In this document: positions 30,301 to 38,351 of the stretch, piece after piece
Layout: each line of letters opens with the position of its first letter
How positions within the stretch are numbered: position 1 is the first letter of the stretch
Assembly: GCF_026342035.1 (NCBI RefSeq)
Contig: NZ_JAPENM010000012.1
Location: 62,001 to 126,000 of the forward strand
DNA length: 64,000 nucleotides
DNA from: Aldersonia sp. NBC_00410
Lineage (GTDB): Bacteria > Actinomycetota > Actinomycetes > Mycobacteriales > Mycobacteriaceae
Direction of reading: 5' to 3'
Translations under genes and position numbers: made by a program
The notes under the pieces: model-generated
Told to the model about the DNA's origin: nothing
The model's input: only the letters and a program-made list of their open reading frames with translations
The model's database searches: none

Positions 30301-30748
30301 CCAGTTCTTCTACGGGCTGCGCCGCGGCGAAGAGCATCGCGTGCAACTGGAGAAGGGCGTCACGCTGCTCATCGGCCTGGAAGCCATCTCCGAACCGGAC
30401 GAGCGCGGTATGCGGACCGTCATGTGCATCATCAACGGTCAGCTGCGGCCCGTTTCGGTGCGGGACCGCTCGGTCGCCAGCGAGGTCCCGGCGGCGGAGA
30501 AGGCGGACCGGACCAACGCCGGCCACATCGCGGCGCCGTTCGCCGGTGTCGTCACGCTCGCGGTTGCCGAGGGGGACAAGATCGCCGCCGGCGACACCAT
30601 CGGCACCATCGAGGCCATGAAGATGGAGGCCGCGATCACCGCACCCCGCGGTGGAACCGTCGACCGCGTCGCGATCGGCGCCGTCCAGCAGGTCGAGGGT
30701 GGTGACCTGCTCGTCGTCGTCGAGGCAACGGAATCCGCAGCCGACTAG
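27344..30748 (+). CDS. pyc: Pyruvate carboxylase
   Basis: Carboxylates pyruvate to oxaloacetate with biotin and ATP, refilling the TCA cycle. A single 1134-residue chain: biotin carboxylase (1-460; ATP site VAGGGGRGMRR, EMNPRIQVEHTVTEE), carboxyltransferase (about 530-820; DTTFRDAHQSLLATRVRT), and a biotin-carrier domain with EAMKMEAA, biotinyl Lys about 1093. ATG 27344 matches the family start MFTKVLVANRGEIA. rsmD and coaD follow closely on the same strand. Confidence 0.98.
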   Translation: MFTKVLVANRGEIAIRAFRAGYELGIGTVAVFPYEDRNSVHRLKADESYQIGEEGHPVRAYLSIEEIVSAAQHAGADAIYPGYGFLSENPDLAAACDSAGITFVGPSADVLELTGNKARAIAAAKAAGLPVLTSSAPSADVEELLAAAETMDFPLFVKAVAGGGGRGMRRVAERAQLRESIEAAAREAESAFGDPTVFLEQAVVDPRHIEVQILADKAGNVIHLFERDCSVQRRHQKVIELAPAPNLDPALRDRICADAVAFAKEIGYSCAGTVEFLLDTRGNHVFIEMNPRIQVEHTVTEEVTDVDLVQAQLRIAAGESLADLGLSQDSIVLRGAALQCRITTEDPANGFRPDTGRITAYRSPGGAGVRLDGGANLGADVGAYFDSMLVKLTCRGRNFETAVARARRAVAEFRIRGVATNIPFLQAVLDDQDFREGRVTTSFIEQRPQLLTLRSSADRGTKILNYLADITVNKPHGERPSKVYPIDKLPELDTSVPPPDGSRQRLLTLGPEGFAKALREQKAVAVTDTTFRDAHQSLLATRVRTNGLLNVAGHVARMTPELLSLECWGGATYDVALRFLHEDPWDRLAALREEIPNICLQMLLRGRNTVGYTPYPEKVTRAFVSEATATGIDIFRIFDALNNVDQMRPAIDAVRETGTAIAEVALSYTGDLSNPNETLYTLDYYLRLAEQMVEAGAHILAIKDMAGLLRVPAAATLVSALRSNFDLPVHVHTHDTPGGQLATYLAAWTAGADAVDGASAPMAGTTSQPALSAIVAAAANSEYDTGLNLDAVCDLEPYWEALRKVYSPFESGLPSPTGRVYTHEIPGGQLSNLRQQAIALGLGDRFEEVEAKYAGADRLLGRLVKVTPSSKVVGDLALSLVGSGIAVDDFAADPGRYDIPDSVIGFLRGELGTPAAGWPEPFRTKALAGRSEAKPETQLTAEDEQGLAGTPEERRLTLNRLLFPGPAKEFLTHLEKYGDTSRLSANQFFYGLRRGEEHRVQLEKGVTLLIGLEAISEPDERGMRTVMCIINGQLRPVSVRDRSVASEVPAAEKADRTNAGHIAAPFAGVVTLAVAEGDKIAAGDTIGTIEAMKMEAAITAPRGGTVDRVAIGAVQQVEGGDLLVVVEATESAAD

Positions 30749-30776
30749 TACGCACGCGAACGAGGGGGACGCGCGG

Positions 30777-31352
30777 ATGACGCGCATTGTTGCGGGAATC
30801 GCCCGTGGGCGGCGTCTTCAGGTGCCGCCCGCGGGCACCCGGCCGACGTCGGACCGGGTGCGCGAAGCGCTGTTCAGCGCGCTTGTCAGCCGGGTGGACC
30901 TGACCGGGGCGGTGGTGCTGGATCTGTACGCCGGATCGGGCGCGCTCGGTCTCGAAGCACTCTCGCGCGGCGCGGCGCACGCGCTGCACGTCGAGTTCAA
31001 CCGCCGCTCGGTGGGGGTGTTGCGGGAAAACGTGGCGGCGCTCGACCTGCCCGGCGCGCAGGTGCGCGCGGCGACCGTGGCATCGGTGCTCAGGGAACGA
31101 GCGCCGCGCGCCTTCGACGTGGTGTTCTCCGATCCGCCCTACGCACTCGCCGATGAAGTGATCGCATCGGACCTGGCCGCGCTCGTGGCGAACGGTTGGT
31201 TGCACGCGGATTCTGTTGTGGCGCTGGAGCGTTCATCGCGATCACCGGCGACCGTGTGGCCGCAGGGTCTGGTACCCGAACCGCCGCGAAAATACGGCGA
31301 GACGCGCATCGAGCTCGCGGTGTTCGAGTCCGACGGTGCTGCTACGGTCTGA
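30777..31352 (+). CDS. rsmD: 16S rRNA (guanine(966)-N(2))-methyltransferase
   Basis: Methylates G966 of 16S rRNA with S-adenosylmethionine. The 191-residue protein starts MTRIVAGIARGRRL, has the AdoMet motif LDLYAGSGALGLEAL and the catalytic DPPY (FSDPPYAL). ATG 30777 is chosen over upstream codons inside pyc; a GGGGG-rich ribosome site precedes it. Its stop is 4 bases before coaD. Confidence 0.96.
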   Translation: MTRIVAGIARGRRLQVPPAGTRPTSDRVREALFSALVSRVDLTGAVVLDLYAGSGALGLEALSRGAAHALHVEFNRRSVGVLRENVAALDLPGAQVRAATVASVLRERAPRAFDVVFSDPPYALADEVIASDLAALVANGWLHADSVVALERSSRSPATVWPQGLVPEPPRKYGETRIELAVFESDGAATV

Positions 31353-31356
31353 GGCC

Positions 31357-31845
31357 ATGACAGGCGCGATCTGCCCCGGTTCGTTCGACCCAGTGACCAA
31401 CGGTCATCTCGACGTGATCGGCAGGGCTGCCGCCCAGTTCGACCGGGTCATCGTCACGGTCATGATCAACCAGAACAAGCGCGGTTTGTTCACCGTCGAC
31501 GAGCGGATCGACATGCTGCGCGACGCCACCACCGACCTACCGAATGTCGAGGTGGCGTCCTGGCAGGGGCTGCTCGTCGATTTCGCGCGCGAGCGTGGCG
31601 TGGGCGCGATCGTGAAGGGCCTGCGCGGCGCGAACGACTTCGACTACGAACTGCAAATGGCACAGATGAACCAGAAACTATCCGGTGTCGACACCCTGTT
31701 CATCGCCACGAACCCCACCTACAGCTACCTGTCGAGTTCGCTGGTGAAAGAGGTGGCCACCTTCGGTGGAGACGTCACGGGAATGCTGCCCGACGAGGTG
31801 CACAAGCGGCTGTTGACCCGGATCGCCGAGCGCGCCGGGCAGTAA
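31357..31845 (+). CDS. coaD: Phosphopantetheine adenylyltransferase
   Basis: Fourth step of coenzyme A synthesis: adenylates 4'-phosphopantetheine. Of 162 residues; CPGSFDPVTNGHLDVIGRA carries the TxGH nucleotide motif, and YLSSSLVKEVATFGGDV is the ISSTxxR-like ATP site. Immediately downstream of rsmD, the standard pairing. Confidence 0.97.
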   Translation: MTGAICPGSFDPVTNGHLDVIGRAAAQFDRVIVTVMINQNKRGLFTVDERIDMLRDATTDLPNVEVASWQGLLVDFARERGVGAIVKGLRGANDFDYELQMAQMNQKLSGVDTLFIATNPTYSYLSSSLVKEVATFGGDVTGMLPDEVHKRLLTRIAERAGQ

Positions 31846-31975
31846 CGCCGGGGGTAAGCAGGTCCCGACACACCCCGCGGCCAACGGGACGCTCGCGGCG
31901 TGGGCAGGCAGACTGGAGCGCGACTGGTTCGAGGACGACCCGGGCCGCACTGTCGAGTGACGATTGGGGTTTCTC

Positions 31976-32722
31976 GTGTATCGCGTATTCGAGGCTCTCG
32001 ATGAAATGGTGGCGATCGTCGAGGAGGCGCGTGGCATTCCGCCGACGCGCAGCTGCATTGTGCCCCGCGGCGATGTCCTCGACCTGCTCGACGACATGCG
32101 CGAGGCGATTCCCGGCGAACTCGACGACGCGCAGGACGTGCTCGATCACCGCGACCGGCTGATCGGGGATGCCACGGCGACCGCGAACCGGACTGTCGAC
32201 GCCGCCAACGCGGAAGCCACCCATACGATCGAAGGCGCGCGCGCGGAAGCCGACCGGCTGCTCGCCGACGCGAAGGCGCAGGCGGACCGGATGGTCGCCG
32301 AAGCCACCGCCCACGCCGATGAGCTCGTCGCCGCGGCGCAGACCGAGGTCCAGCGGCTGAGCAGTGACGCGAAACGGGACTACGACGCGGTGACCGCGCG
32401 TGGCCGGGCCGAATCGGATCGACTCGTACAGGCCGGTCAGGCGTCCTATGACCGTGCTGTCGCCGAGGGTAACGCCGAGCAGCAGCGTCTCGTCGCCCAG
32501 ACCGAGGTCGCGCAGGCCGCACGCACCGAGTCGGCCCGCGTGATCGACGAGGCGCACGCCGAATCGGACCGACTGCGCAGCGAATGCGACCACTACGTCG
32601 ATTCGAAACTCGCCGACTTCGAGGAGTTGCTCACCAACACGGTTCGCTCCGTAGGGCGCGGGCGGCAGCAGTTGCGCACCGGGACCGGGGCGCCGGACTA
32701 CGCGGCCGAGTACCGCCGCTGA
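31976..32722 (+). CDS. sepIVA: SepIVA-like septum/cell-wall coiled-coil protein (DivIVA family)
   Basis: A 248-residue, mostly helical protein. Residues 1-45 (YRVFEALDEMVAIVEEARG, VPRGDVLDLLDDMREAIPG) closely resemble M. tuberculosis Rv2927c, SepIVA, needed for division and wall metabolism. The middle is a long Ala/Glu/Asp-rich coiled coil (about 50-200), and SVGRGRQQLRTG is the conserved tail. GTG 31976 gives the family start MYRVFEALDE; an in-frame TTG at 31964 would add four residues. Cytoplasmic, membrane-associated by analogy. It ends at a palindromic repeat. Confidence 0.88.
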   Translation: MYRVFEALDEMVAIVEEARGIPPTRSCIVPRGDVLDLLDDMREAIPGELDDAQDVLDHRDRLIGDATATANRTVDAANAEATHTIEGARAEADRLLADAKAQADRMVAEATAHADELVAAAQTEVQRLSSDAKRDYDAVTARGRAESDRLVQAGQASYDRAVAEGNAEQQRLVAQTEVAQAARTESARVIDEAHAESDRLRSECDHYVDSKLADFEELLTNTVRSVGRGRQQLRTGTGAPDYAAEYRR

Positions 32723-32746
32723 CCGTCCGCAGACTCCGCTCCCCGC

Positions 32747-32796
32747 GGAGTGAACGGAAGCGTTCACTCCGTTCAACGCACCAAATCTTCCGTTCA
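32747..32796. repeat. Intergenic palindromic repeat, copy A
   Basis: GGAGTGAACG, loop GAAG, CGTTCACTCC, followed by a 26-base tail; the 50-base unit matches 38 of 50 positions in copy C at 56876-56925. An alternative 7-bp hairpin (ACTCCGC at 32733 with GCGGAGT at 32745) would exclude the main one. Lies between sepIVA and the DUF177 gene and may also end sepIVA transcription. Confidence 0.6.
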
Positions 32797-32902
32797 CGGT
32801 TCCCAGAGGTAGGGGAGTGCGCCGGGATTTTTGGCCGGCCGATCCGCATCGCGTATTGTGGGGTGGTTGCCCAATCCCCCGATAGACCTCAGGAGTACAA
32901 CC

Positions 32903-33544
32903 GTGTCCACGCAGCATGCGCGCCGTCGCGGTGGGTCCGCCCGCCCGGTTGACGCCGATTTCGTGCTGGGCACCCGCACTCTCGGACGTCGGCCGGGGTC
33001 GATGCGTACCGTCACGCGGACGTTGTCGGCGCCGGCGCGGATCGGGCTCGATCTCGTCGCCATTCCCAAGGGCGCGCAAATCGAAATGGATCTGCGGCTC
33101 GAATCGGTGTCCGAGGGTGTGTTGGTCAGCGGCGAGATCGTCGCGCCGGTCGAGGGGGAGTGTGTGCGCTGCCTCGAGCCGTTCGGGGACTCGATCACCC
33201 TTTCGCTCACCGAGCTGTTCGCCTACCCGGACAGCGCGACCGAGCAGACCACCGACGAAGACGAGATCCCGCGTGTCGTCGACGAGCACATCGACCTGGA
33301 GCCGGTCATCGTCGACGCGGTCGGACTGGCCTTGCCGTTGCAGCCGTTGTGCAGCCCCGACTGCCTCGGATTGTGCGCCGAATGTGGCATTCGCCTGGCG
33401 ATTGCGGGATCCGACCATCGGCATGAGATACTGGATCCTCGCTGGGCTGGGCTCGCAGCCAAATTCGGTACCGGATCCACCAGCAATGAACCTGAGACTC
33501 GAGCAGAAGAAGCTCGCCTCGATCCAAATGCGGAGGAGAAGTAG
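32903..33544 (+). CDS. DUF177 (YceD-like) protein
   Basis: A 213-residue YceD/DUF177 family protein. Seen: ECVRCLEPF, and the C-terminal [13 protein letters not shown] cluster that resembles a metal site. Relatives in bacteria and plants are involved in 23S rRNA accumulation, usually next to rpmF, as here: rpmF begins 2 bases after the stop. GTG 32903 has AGGAG at 32891-32895. Confidence 0.93.
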   Translation: MSTQHARRRGGSARPVDADFVLGTRTLGRRPGSMRTVTRTLSAPARIGLDLVAIPKGAQIEMDLRLESVSEGVLVSGEIVAPVEGECVRCLEPFGDSITLSLTELFAYPDSATEQTTDEDEIPRVVDEHIDLEPVIVDAVGLALPLQPLCSPDCLGLCAECGIRLAIAGSDHRHEILDPRWAGLAAKFGTGSTSNEPETRAEEARLDPNAEEK

Positions 33545-33546
33545 AC

Positions 33547-33729
33547 GTGGCCGTTCCCAAGCGCCGGATGTCGCGTTCCAACACCAGGTCGCGTCGCAGC
33601 CAGTGGAAGACCACTGCGCCGACCCTGATCACGTGCCCGAACCGTGGCTGCGGCGAGAAGACTCTGCCGCACACCGCTTGCCCGTCCTGCGGGACCTACA
33701 AGGGCCGTCAGGTAGCTTCTGCCATCTGA
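33547..33729 (+). CDS. rpmF: 50S ribosomal protein L32
   Basis: A 60-residue zinc-ribbon ribosomal protein: [20 protein letters not shown] then [20 protein letters not shown]. It starts with GTG, 2 bases after the DUF177 stop, and precedes rnc by 22 bases, the common rpmF-rnc arrangement. Confidence 0.96.
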   Translation: MAVPKRRMSRSNTRSRRSQWKTTAPTLITCPNRGCGEKTLPHTACPSCGTYKGRQVASAI

Positions 33730-33751
33730 GTGCCCTCGCCGACGAGTTCAC

Positions 33752-34564
33752 GTGAGCAGCATTGACCGCACCGAACTGCCGACCGCGCAAGCGGTGGGCA
33801 GTTCGTCTGCATGTGGGCCGGGCAATGGCGGCACACCGGACGACACCGAAGCCGAGTCGCGCGCGATATTGATCGCTGCCCTCGGCATCGACATCAGGCC
33901 CGACCTCCTCACCCTCGCGCTCACTCACCGCTCGTACGCGTACGAGCACGGTGGTCTGCCGACCAACGAGCGCCTCGAGTTCCTCGGCGACTCGGTGCTC
34001 GGCCTGAGCATCACCGAGCAGTTGTACCTGGCCCACCCCGACAAGCCCGAGGGTGAACTGGCGAAGCTGCGTGCCAGCGTGGTGAACATGCACGCCCTCG
34101 CCGAGGTCGCGCGTGGGCTCGGCGACGGCGGACTCGGCGTGCATCTGCTGCTCGGCAAGGGCGAAGAGCTGACCGGCGGCCGGGACAAGCCGAGCATCCT
34201 CGCCGACGGTATGGAATCGCTGCTCGGCGCGGTGCACCTCGAGCACGGCATCGACGTCGCGCGCGAAGTGGTGCTCAGGCTGTTCCGCGGATTGCTCGAG
34301 CGCGCTCCCAAGATGGGCGCCGGGCTCGACTGGAAGACCAGCCTGCAGGAACTGACAGCCGAGATCGGCGCCAGCGTGCCCAGCTACGAGGTCACCGCGA
34401 CCGGGCCGGACCACGACAAGGAATTCACCGCGACGGTCATCGTCAGCGGGAAGCCGATGGGTTCGGGCGTCGGGCGGTCGAAGAAGGAAGCCGAGCAGAA
34501 GGCCGCGGGTGCGGCCTGGAATGCGCTCTCCACCGATACCGAAGCGGGCACCCGCGCGGAGTAG
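33752..34564 (+). CDS. rnc: Ribonuclease III
   Basis: Cleaves double-stranded RNA, including rRNA precursors. The 270-residue product has the signature [16 protein letters not shown], catalytic acids in [15 protein letters not shown], and a C-terminal double-stranded RNA-binding domain (about 185-255; [27 protein letters not shown]). The GTG start is 31 residues before the conserved region, with an N-terminal extension that is not conserved. mutM follows after 18 bases. Confidence 0.96.
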   Translation: MSSIDRTELPTAQAVGSSSACGPGNGGTPDDTEAESRAILIAALGIDIRPDLLTLALTHRSYAYEHGGLPTNERLEFLGDSVLGLSITEQLYLAHPDKPEGELAKLRASVVNMHALAEVARGLGDGGLGVHLLLGKGEELTGGRDKPSILADGMESLLGAVHLEHGIDVAREVVLRLFRGLLERAPKMGAGLDWKTSLQELTAEIGASVPSYEVTATGPDHDKEFTATVIVSGKPMGSGVGRSKKEAEQKAAGAAWNALSTDTEAGTRAE

Positions 34565-34582
34565 CCCGCCGCGAACCCATAC

Positions 34583-35461
34583 ATGCCCGAACTTCCCGAG
34601 GTAGAAGTCGTCCGACGCGGTCTGGCCGAGCATGTCGTCGGACACACGATCACCGGGGTCGAGGTCCGCCACCCGCGGTCGGTGCGCAGGCACGTCCCCG
34701 GCGGCGCCGATCTGGCCGCGCGGCTGACCGGCCGCCCGATCACCGCCGCCCAGCGCCGCGGCAAATTTCTCTGGCTCGTACTCGATGATGCATCCGAGGC
34801 CATCGTCGTTCATCTCGGTATGAGCGGGCAGATGCTCGTCCAACCCGTCGATGCCCCGCTGGAGAAGCACGCGCATATCCTGGCGACACTCGACTCCGGC
34901 ACGCAGCTGCGCTTCGTCGATCAGCGCACCTTCGGTGGCTGGGCGCTCGCCCCCATGGTCGAGGCAGACGGTTCGATCGTTCCCGAGCCGGTCGCCCATA
35001 TCGCCCGTGACCCGCTCGATCCGCTATTCGACGTGGAGTCCGTGGTGAGCGTGATGCGCCGCAAGCACAGTGAGATCAAACGTGTGCTGCTCGACCAGAC
35101 CGTGGTGTCCGGGGTGGGCAATATCTATGCCGACGAGGCGTTGTGGCGAGCGAAGATCCACGGCGGCAGGCTCGCCGACGGACAGTCGCGGCCGAGGCTT
35201 CGCGCACTGCTGAACGACGTCCACGCGGTGATGGGCGAGGCGCTCGCGGTTGGCGGCACCTCGTTCGACTCGCTCTATGTCAACGTCAACGGCCAGTCCG
35301 GGTACTTCGAACGGTCGTTGGCGGTCTACGGTCGCGAGGAGCGGCCGTGCCGGCGGTGCGGTGCGCCGATCCGCCGGGAGAAGTTCATGAACCGCTCGTC
35401 GTACTCGTGTCCGCGCTGCCAGCCGCGGCCACGCCCGCGTGCCGAGGTCCGTACAGCCTGA
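34583..35461 (+). CDS. mutM: Formamidopyrimidine-DNA glycosylase
   Basis: Base-excision repair of oxidised purines (8-oxoguanine, Fapy). The 292-residue protein begins [14 protein letters not shown] with the catalytic Pro2 and Glu3. It has [17 protein letters not shown] and a C-terminal zinc finger (CRRCGAPI ... YSCPRCQ). It pairs functionally with MutT1 at 11248, which removes the same lesion from the nucleotide pool. Confidence 0.97.
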   Translation: MPELPEVEVVRRGLAEHVVGHTITGVEVRHPRSVRRHVPGGADLAARLTGRPITAAQRRGKFLWLVLDDASEAIVVHLGMSGQMLVQPVDAPLEKHAHILATLDSGTQLRFVDQRTFGGWALAPMVEADGSIVPEPVAHIARDPLDPLFDVESVVSVMRRKHSEIKRVLLDQTVVSGVGNIYADEALWRAKIHGGRLADGQSRPRLRALLNDVHAVMGEALAVGGTSFDSLYVNVNGQSGYFERSLAVYGREERPCRRCGAPIRREKFMNRSSYSCPRCQPRPRPRAEVRTA

Positions 35462-35538
35462 CCTGCGATGACCGAACGGACCGCAAAGTGCGGCGAGAAA
35501 GTCTAACCTCGAAGTCGAGGCGGCAACGAGGAGGCGTG

Positions 35539-36114
35539 ATGCGCAAGTTGACGTACTACGTCGCCAGCACGATCGACGGCTTCATCGCCGCCGAGGACGG
35601 CTCGGTGGACTTCTTTCCCGTCGGGGGTGACCATGGTCCCGCGATTACGGCGCAATACCCGGAGACCGTGCCGACGAAGGTGCGCGATGCGCTCGGAATG
35701 CAGAGCGCGAACGAAACTTTCGACACGGTGCTGATGGGACGCAAGACCCACGACTTCGGCGTGAAGACCGGCACCTCCAGCCCGTACTCGCACCTGCGCC
35801 AGTTCGTGGTGTCGACGACGCTGCTGGAGAACCCCGCGCCCGATGTCGAGCTCGTGTCCGACGACCCGCTTGCCAAGGTGCGCGAACTGAAGGCCGAGCG
35901 GGGCGTCGGCATCTGGCTGTGCGGTGGCGGCGAACTCGCCCATCATCTGCTGCCCGAGATCGACCAGATCTTCTTGAAGCTGTACCCGGTGGTGCTCGGC
36001 AGCGGCCGCGCGCTGTTCGGGCACGGAGCCGGTGTCGACCCGATCGATTTCCACGTGGTGAGCAGCCGGGTGTTCGGCGACGGTGTCGCGTTCCTGAAGT
36101 ACAGCAGGTCCTGA
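35539..36114 (+). CDS. Dihydrofolate reductase family protein (RibD C-terminal-like)
   Basis: A 191-residue protein of the DHFR/RibD superfamily. N-terminal strand LTYYVASTIDGFIAAEDGSVDFF, VLMGRKTHDFGV (nucleotide-binding loop) and IWLCGGGELAHHLLPEIDQI fit NADPH-dependent members. Physiological substrate unknown; these are generally not true folate reductases. ATG 35539 follows GAGGAGG. The PHP gene starts 8 bases downstream. Confidence 0.87.
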   Translation: MRKLTYYVASTIDGFIAAEDGSVDFFPVGGDHGPAITAQYPETVPTKVRDALGMQSANETFDTVLMGRKTHDFGVKTGTSSPYSHLRQFVVSTTLLENPAPDVELVSDDPLAKVRELKAERGVGIWLCGGGELAHHLLPEIDQIFLKLYPVVLGSGRALFGHGAGVDPIDFHVVSSRVFGDGVAFLKYSRS

Positions 36115-36122
36115 CCGCGCGG

Positions 36123-37133
36123 ATGGATCCAGTCGATGCGCTGCGCGAGATCGCCTTCTGGCTCGAACGCTCGCGCGCGGAAACCCATCGGGTCAAGGCA
36201 TTCCGGCGTGCCGCCGACGTTGTCGCGGGCCTCGACGAGCGTAAGCGGGCCGCACATCGCGACGCGCGTAGCTGGGCGACGCTGACCGGAATCGGGCCGA
36301 AAACCGCGGCCGTCATCGAACAGGCCCGAGCCGGCAAGGTGCCCGACTATCTCGCCGACCTGCGGGCGCAGGCGGAACCGATCGGACCCGAGGGCGCGGC
36401 GCTGCGCGATGTCCTGCGCGGCGATCTGCACACCCATTCGGACTGGTCGGACGGTGGTAGCCCGATCGAGGAGATGATGCGCAGCGCCATCGCGCTCGGG
36501 CACGACTATCTTGCGCTGACCGACCATTCGCCACGGCTGACCGTCGCCAACGGCCTGTCCGCGGACCGGCTGCGCCAGCAGCTCGACCTGGTCGCGGAAC
36601 TGAACGCCGACCTTGCACCCTTTCGCATCCTCACCGGGATCGAGGTGGACATCCTCGACGACGGTTCGCTCGATCAGCACGAGGATCTGCTCGCGCGACT
36701 CGATGTCGTGGTGGCGAGCGTGCATTCGAACCTGCGTGCCGACCGGGGCACGATGACCGAACGGATGGTCACCGCGGTGGCCAATCCGCTGGTGGACGTG
36801 CTCGGGCACTGCACAGGGCGCCTCGTCACCGGTGGCCGGGGCACCCGCCCGGAGTCGAAGTTCGATGCCGACGTGGTCTTCGAAGCGTGCCGGCAGTACG
36901 ACACCGCGGTGGAGATCAACAGCAGGCCCGAGCGGCGCGACCCGCCCGCGCGGCTCATCGATCTGGCCCTCGAAACGGGCTGTCTGTTCGCCATCGACAC
37001 CGACGCCCACGCGCCCGGGCAGCTCGACTGGCAGGGCTATGGATGCGAGCGGGCGGTGGACCGTGGCGTGCCGCCCGATCGCATCGTGAACAGCTGGGCG
37101 CTCGACGACCTCTTGGCCTGGACGACGCGATAG
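36123..37133 (+). CDS. PHP-domain metallohydrolase with N-terminal helix-hairpin-helix
   Basis: A 336-residue protein with two parts. Residues 1-95 resemble the HhH region of family X DNA polymerases (LTGIGPKTAAVIEQARAGKV near 56-75). Residues 100-330 form a PHP phosphoesterase: GDLHTHSDWSDGGS, LALTDHSPRL, GIEVDILDDGS, VVASVHSN, GHCTGRLV, DTDAHAPGQLD supply the metal-binding His/Asp set. It looks like the C-terminal nuclease end of bacterial PolX, without the polymerase palm. Probable role in DNA repair or nucleotide phosphoester cleavage. Note also a 49-base gap to osmC. Confidence 0.87.
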   Translation: MDPVDALREIAFWLERSRAETHRVKAFRRAADVVAGLDERKRAAHRDARSWATLTGIGPKTAAVIEQARAGKVPDYLADLRAQAEPIGPEGAALRDVLRGDLHTHSDWSDGGSPIEEMMRSAIALGHDYLALTDHSPRLTVANGLSADRLRQQLDLVAELNADLAPFRILTGIEVDILDDGSLDQHEDLLARLDVVVASVHSNLRADRGTMTERMVTAVANPLVDVLGHCTGRLVTGGRGTRPESKFDADVVFEACRQYDTAVEINSRPERRDPPARLIDLALETGCLFAIDTDAHAPGQLDWQGYGCERAVDRGVPPDRIVNSWALDDLLAWTTR

Positions 37134-37182
37134 CGCGATCCTGCAGCAGGCGAGCCGGAGCCGACTCCCTAGGATCGTCGTC

Positions 37183-37650
37183 ATGACCGACAAGACCGCA
37201 GATGTCGCGGCGCCGCAGAGTGCGCCGAGCACCCCGCCCGCGACCGAGTTGTGGGTGGAACGAACCGGCACTCGCAGCTACACCGGGCGTAGCTCGCGCG
37301 GTGCGGAGGTGCTGATCGGTTCGGAGAACGTGCAGGGCGTGTTCACGCCCGGCGAGCTGCTCAAGATCGCGCTCGCAGCGTGCAGCGGCCTGTCTGCCGA
37401 CCTGCCGCTCGCGCGCCGGCTCGGTGACAACTTCGACGCGAAGGTTCGCGTTTCCGGCCCGGCCGACCGGGACAGCGAGACCTATCCGGAGTTGCGCGAG
37501 GTGTTCGAACTCGATCTGTCCGAACTCGACGAAGCAGCACGGGAACGCCTGCTGACCGCGGTCGAGCGGTCGATCGACAAGGTGTGCACGGTCGGTCGCA
37601 CCCTGAAGGCGGGCGCGCAGGTCGATCTCGCGTTCGACATCGACGCGTAG
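37183..37650 (+). CDS. OsmC-family peroxiredoxin-like protein
   Basis: A 155-residue OsmC/Ohr family protein, thiol-dependent reduction of organic hydroperoxides. Both family cysteines are visible: AACSGLSADL (about residue 67) and DKVCTVGRTLKAG. GSENVQGVFTPGELLKIALAAC is the conserved core. Corresponds to Rv2923c. In mycobacteria acyP and smc follow it directly; here the next gene, on the same strand after 20 bases, begins an inserted cluster. Confidence 0.9.
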   Translation: MTDKTADVAAPQSAPSTPPATELWVERTGTRSYTGRSSRGAEVLIGSENVQGVFTPGELLKIALAACSGLSADLPLARRLGDNFDAKVRVSGPADRDSETYPELREVFELDLSELDEAARERLLTAVERSIDKVCTVGRTLKAGAQVDLAFDIDA

Positions 37651-37670
37651 TAGCGCGGAGGGGGGAGACA

Positions 37671-38348
37671 GTGAGCACGAACGACGGCGGCGGGCCGCCC
37701 GATTCGACAGGCGGCGGGCCGCCCGATTCGACAGGCGGCGGGCCGCCCGATTCGACAGGCGGCGGGCCGCCCGATTCGACAGGCGGCGGGCCGCAGGACG
37801 GTGCGCCGGAGCCGGGGTCGAGCAGTGGTCAGCAGACGCCGCCGCGGCGGGGCAACGTCAGCCGGCAGGAGCCCGGTACGACTCAGCCGCGCCCGCCGAC
37901 CGTGGGGGAGGTGCGCGCCCGCAAACAGGCGCGTAAGCAGGCCGCCGAACTCGAAGCGGCCGCGCGTGCGGCGGAAGAGCGCAGGCGCAAGCGCAACCGC
38001 AGACTCATTGGCGGTGCGGCGGTTGTCGGTGTCGTCGCCGTCGTGGCGGTGGGCTACAAGGTGCTGTCCGCGCACGAAAATGTGACCGCGCGCTGTGTGG
38101 TCATGGAAGACGGCAGCGAGGTCGTTGTCGAGGACCGGTATTGCAACGGATCGCCGGGCATGAACGGCATCTTCATCGTCGGCGGCAGCCAGTACCGCTA
38201 CTACTATGGCGGTAACGGCACGATCGGGCAGTCCCCGACCGGGGGCAGCACGGTCAAACCCAAGGGCGCAGAGATCAAGACCTCGTCGGGCACCACCGTT
38301 CAGCGTGGTGGGCTCGGCGCCAAGGTCGGCGGAAGCAGTGGGTCGTAA
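37671..38348 (+). CDS. Repeat-containing single-pass membrane protein, YgiB/YjfM-like tail
   Basis: A 225-residue protein I cannot place firmly in a family. Residues 6-37 are four copies of GGGPPDST, encoded by perfect 24-base repeats. A charged helical stretch (80-111, rich in Arg/Lys/Ala/Glu) leads to a transmembrane helix (112-132). The external part has two cysteines (142, 158), YRYYYGG near 175-181, and a tail TTVQRGGLGAKVGG (208-221). That tail, the two cysteines and the neighbouring ligase recall enterobacterial YgiB, which ends in a similar RGGFG segment. GTG 37671 follows a GGAGGGGGGAGA ribosome site. Its stop is 3 bases before the next start, so they are cotranscribed. Confidence 0.75.
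   Translation: MSTNDGGGPPDSTGGGPPDSTGGGPPDSTGGGPPDSTGGGPQDGAPEPGSSSGQQTPPRRGNVSRQEPGTTQPRPPTVGEVRARKQARKQAAELEAAARAAEERRRKRNRRLIGGAAVVGVVAVVAVGYKVLSAHENVTARCVVMEDGSEVVVEDRYCNGSPGMNGIFIVGGSQYRYYYGGNGTIGQSPTGGSTVKPKGAEIKTSSGTTVQRGGLGAKVGGSSGS
37686..37794 (+). repeat. 24-bp perfect tandem repeat, 4.5 copies
   Basis: Four identical 24-base units (37686-37781) plus 13 bases of a fifth, each beginning GGCGGCGGGCCGCCCG. In frame, so copy-number change would alter the GGGPPDST count without a frameshift. Confidence 0.95.
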
Positions 38349-38351
38349 CTG

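Noticed and set aside
37686-37794. Possible CRISPR-like array
   Set aside because: Units are contiguous with no spacers and lie in frame inside a coding gene.
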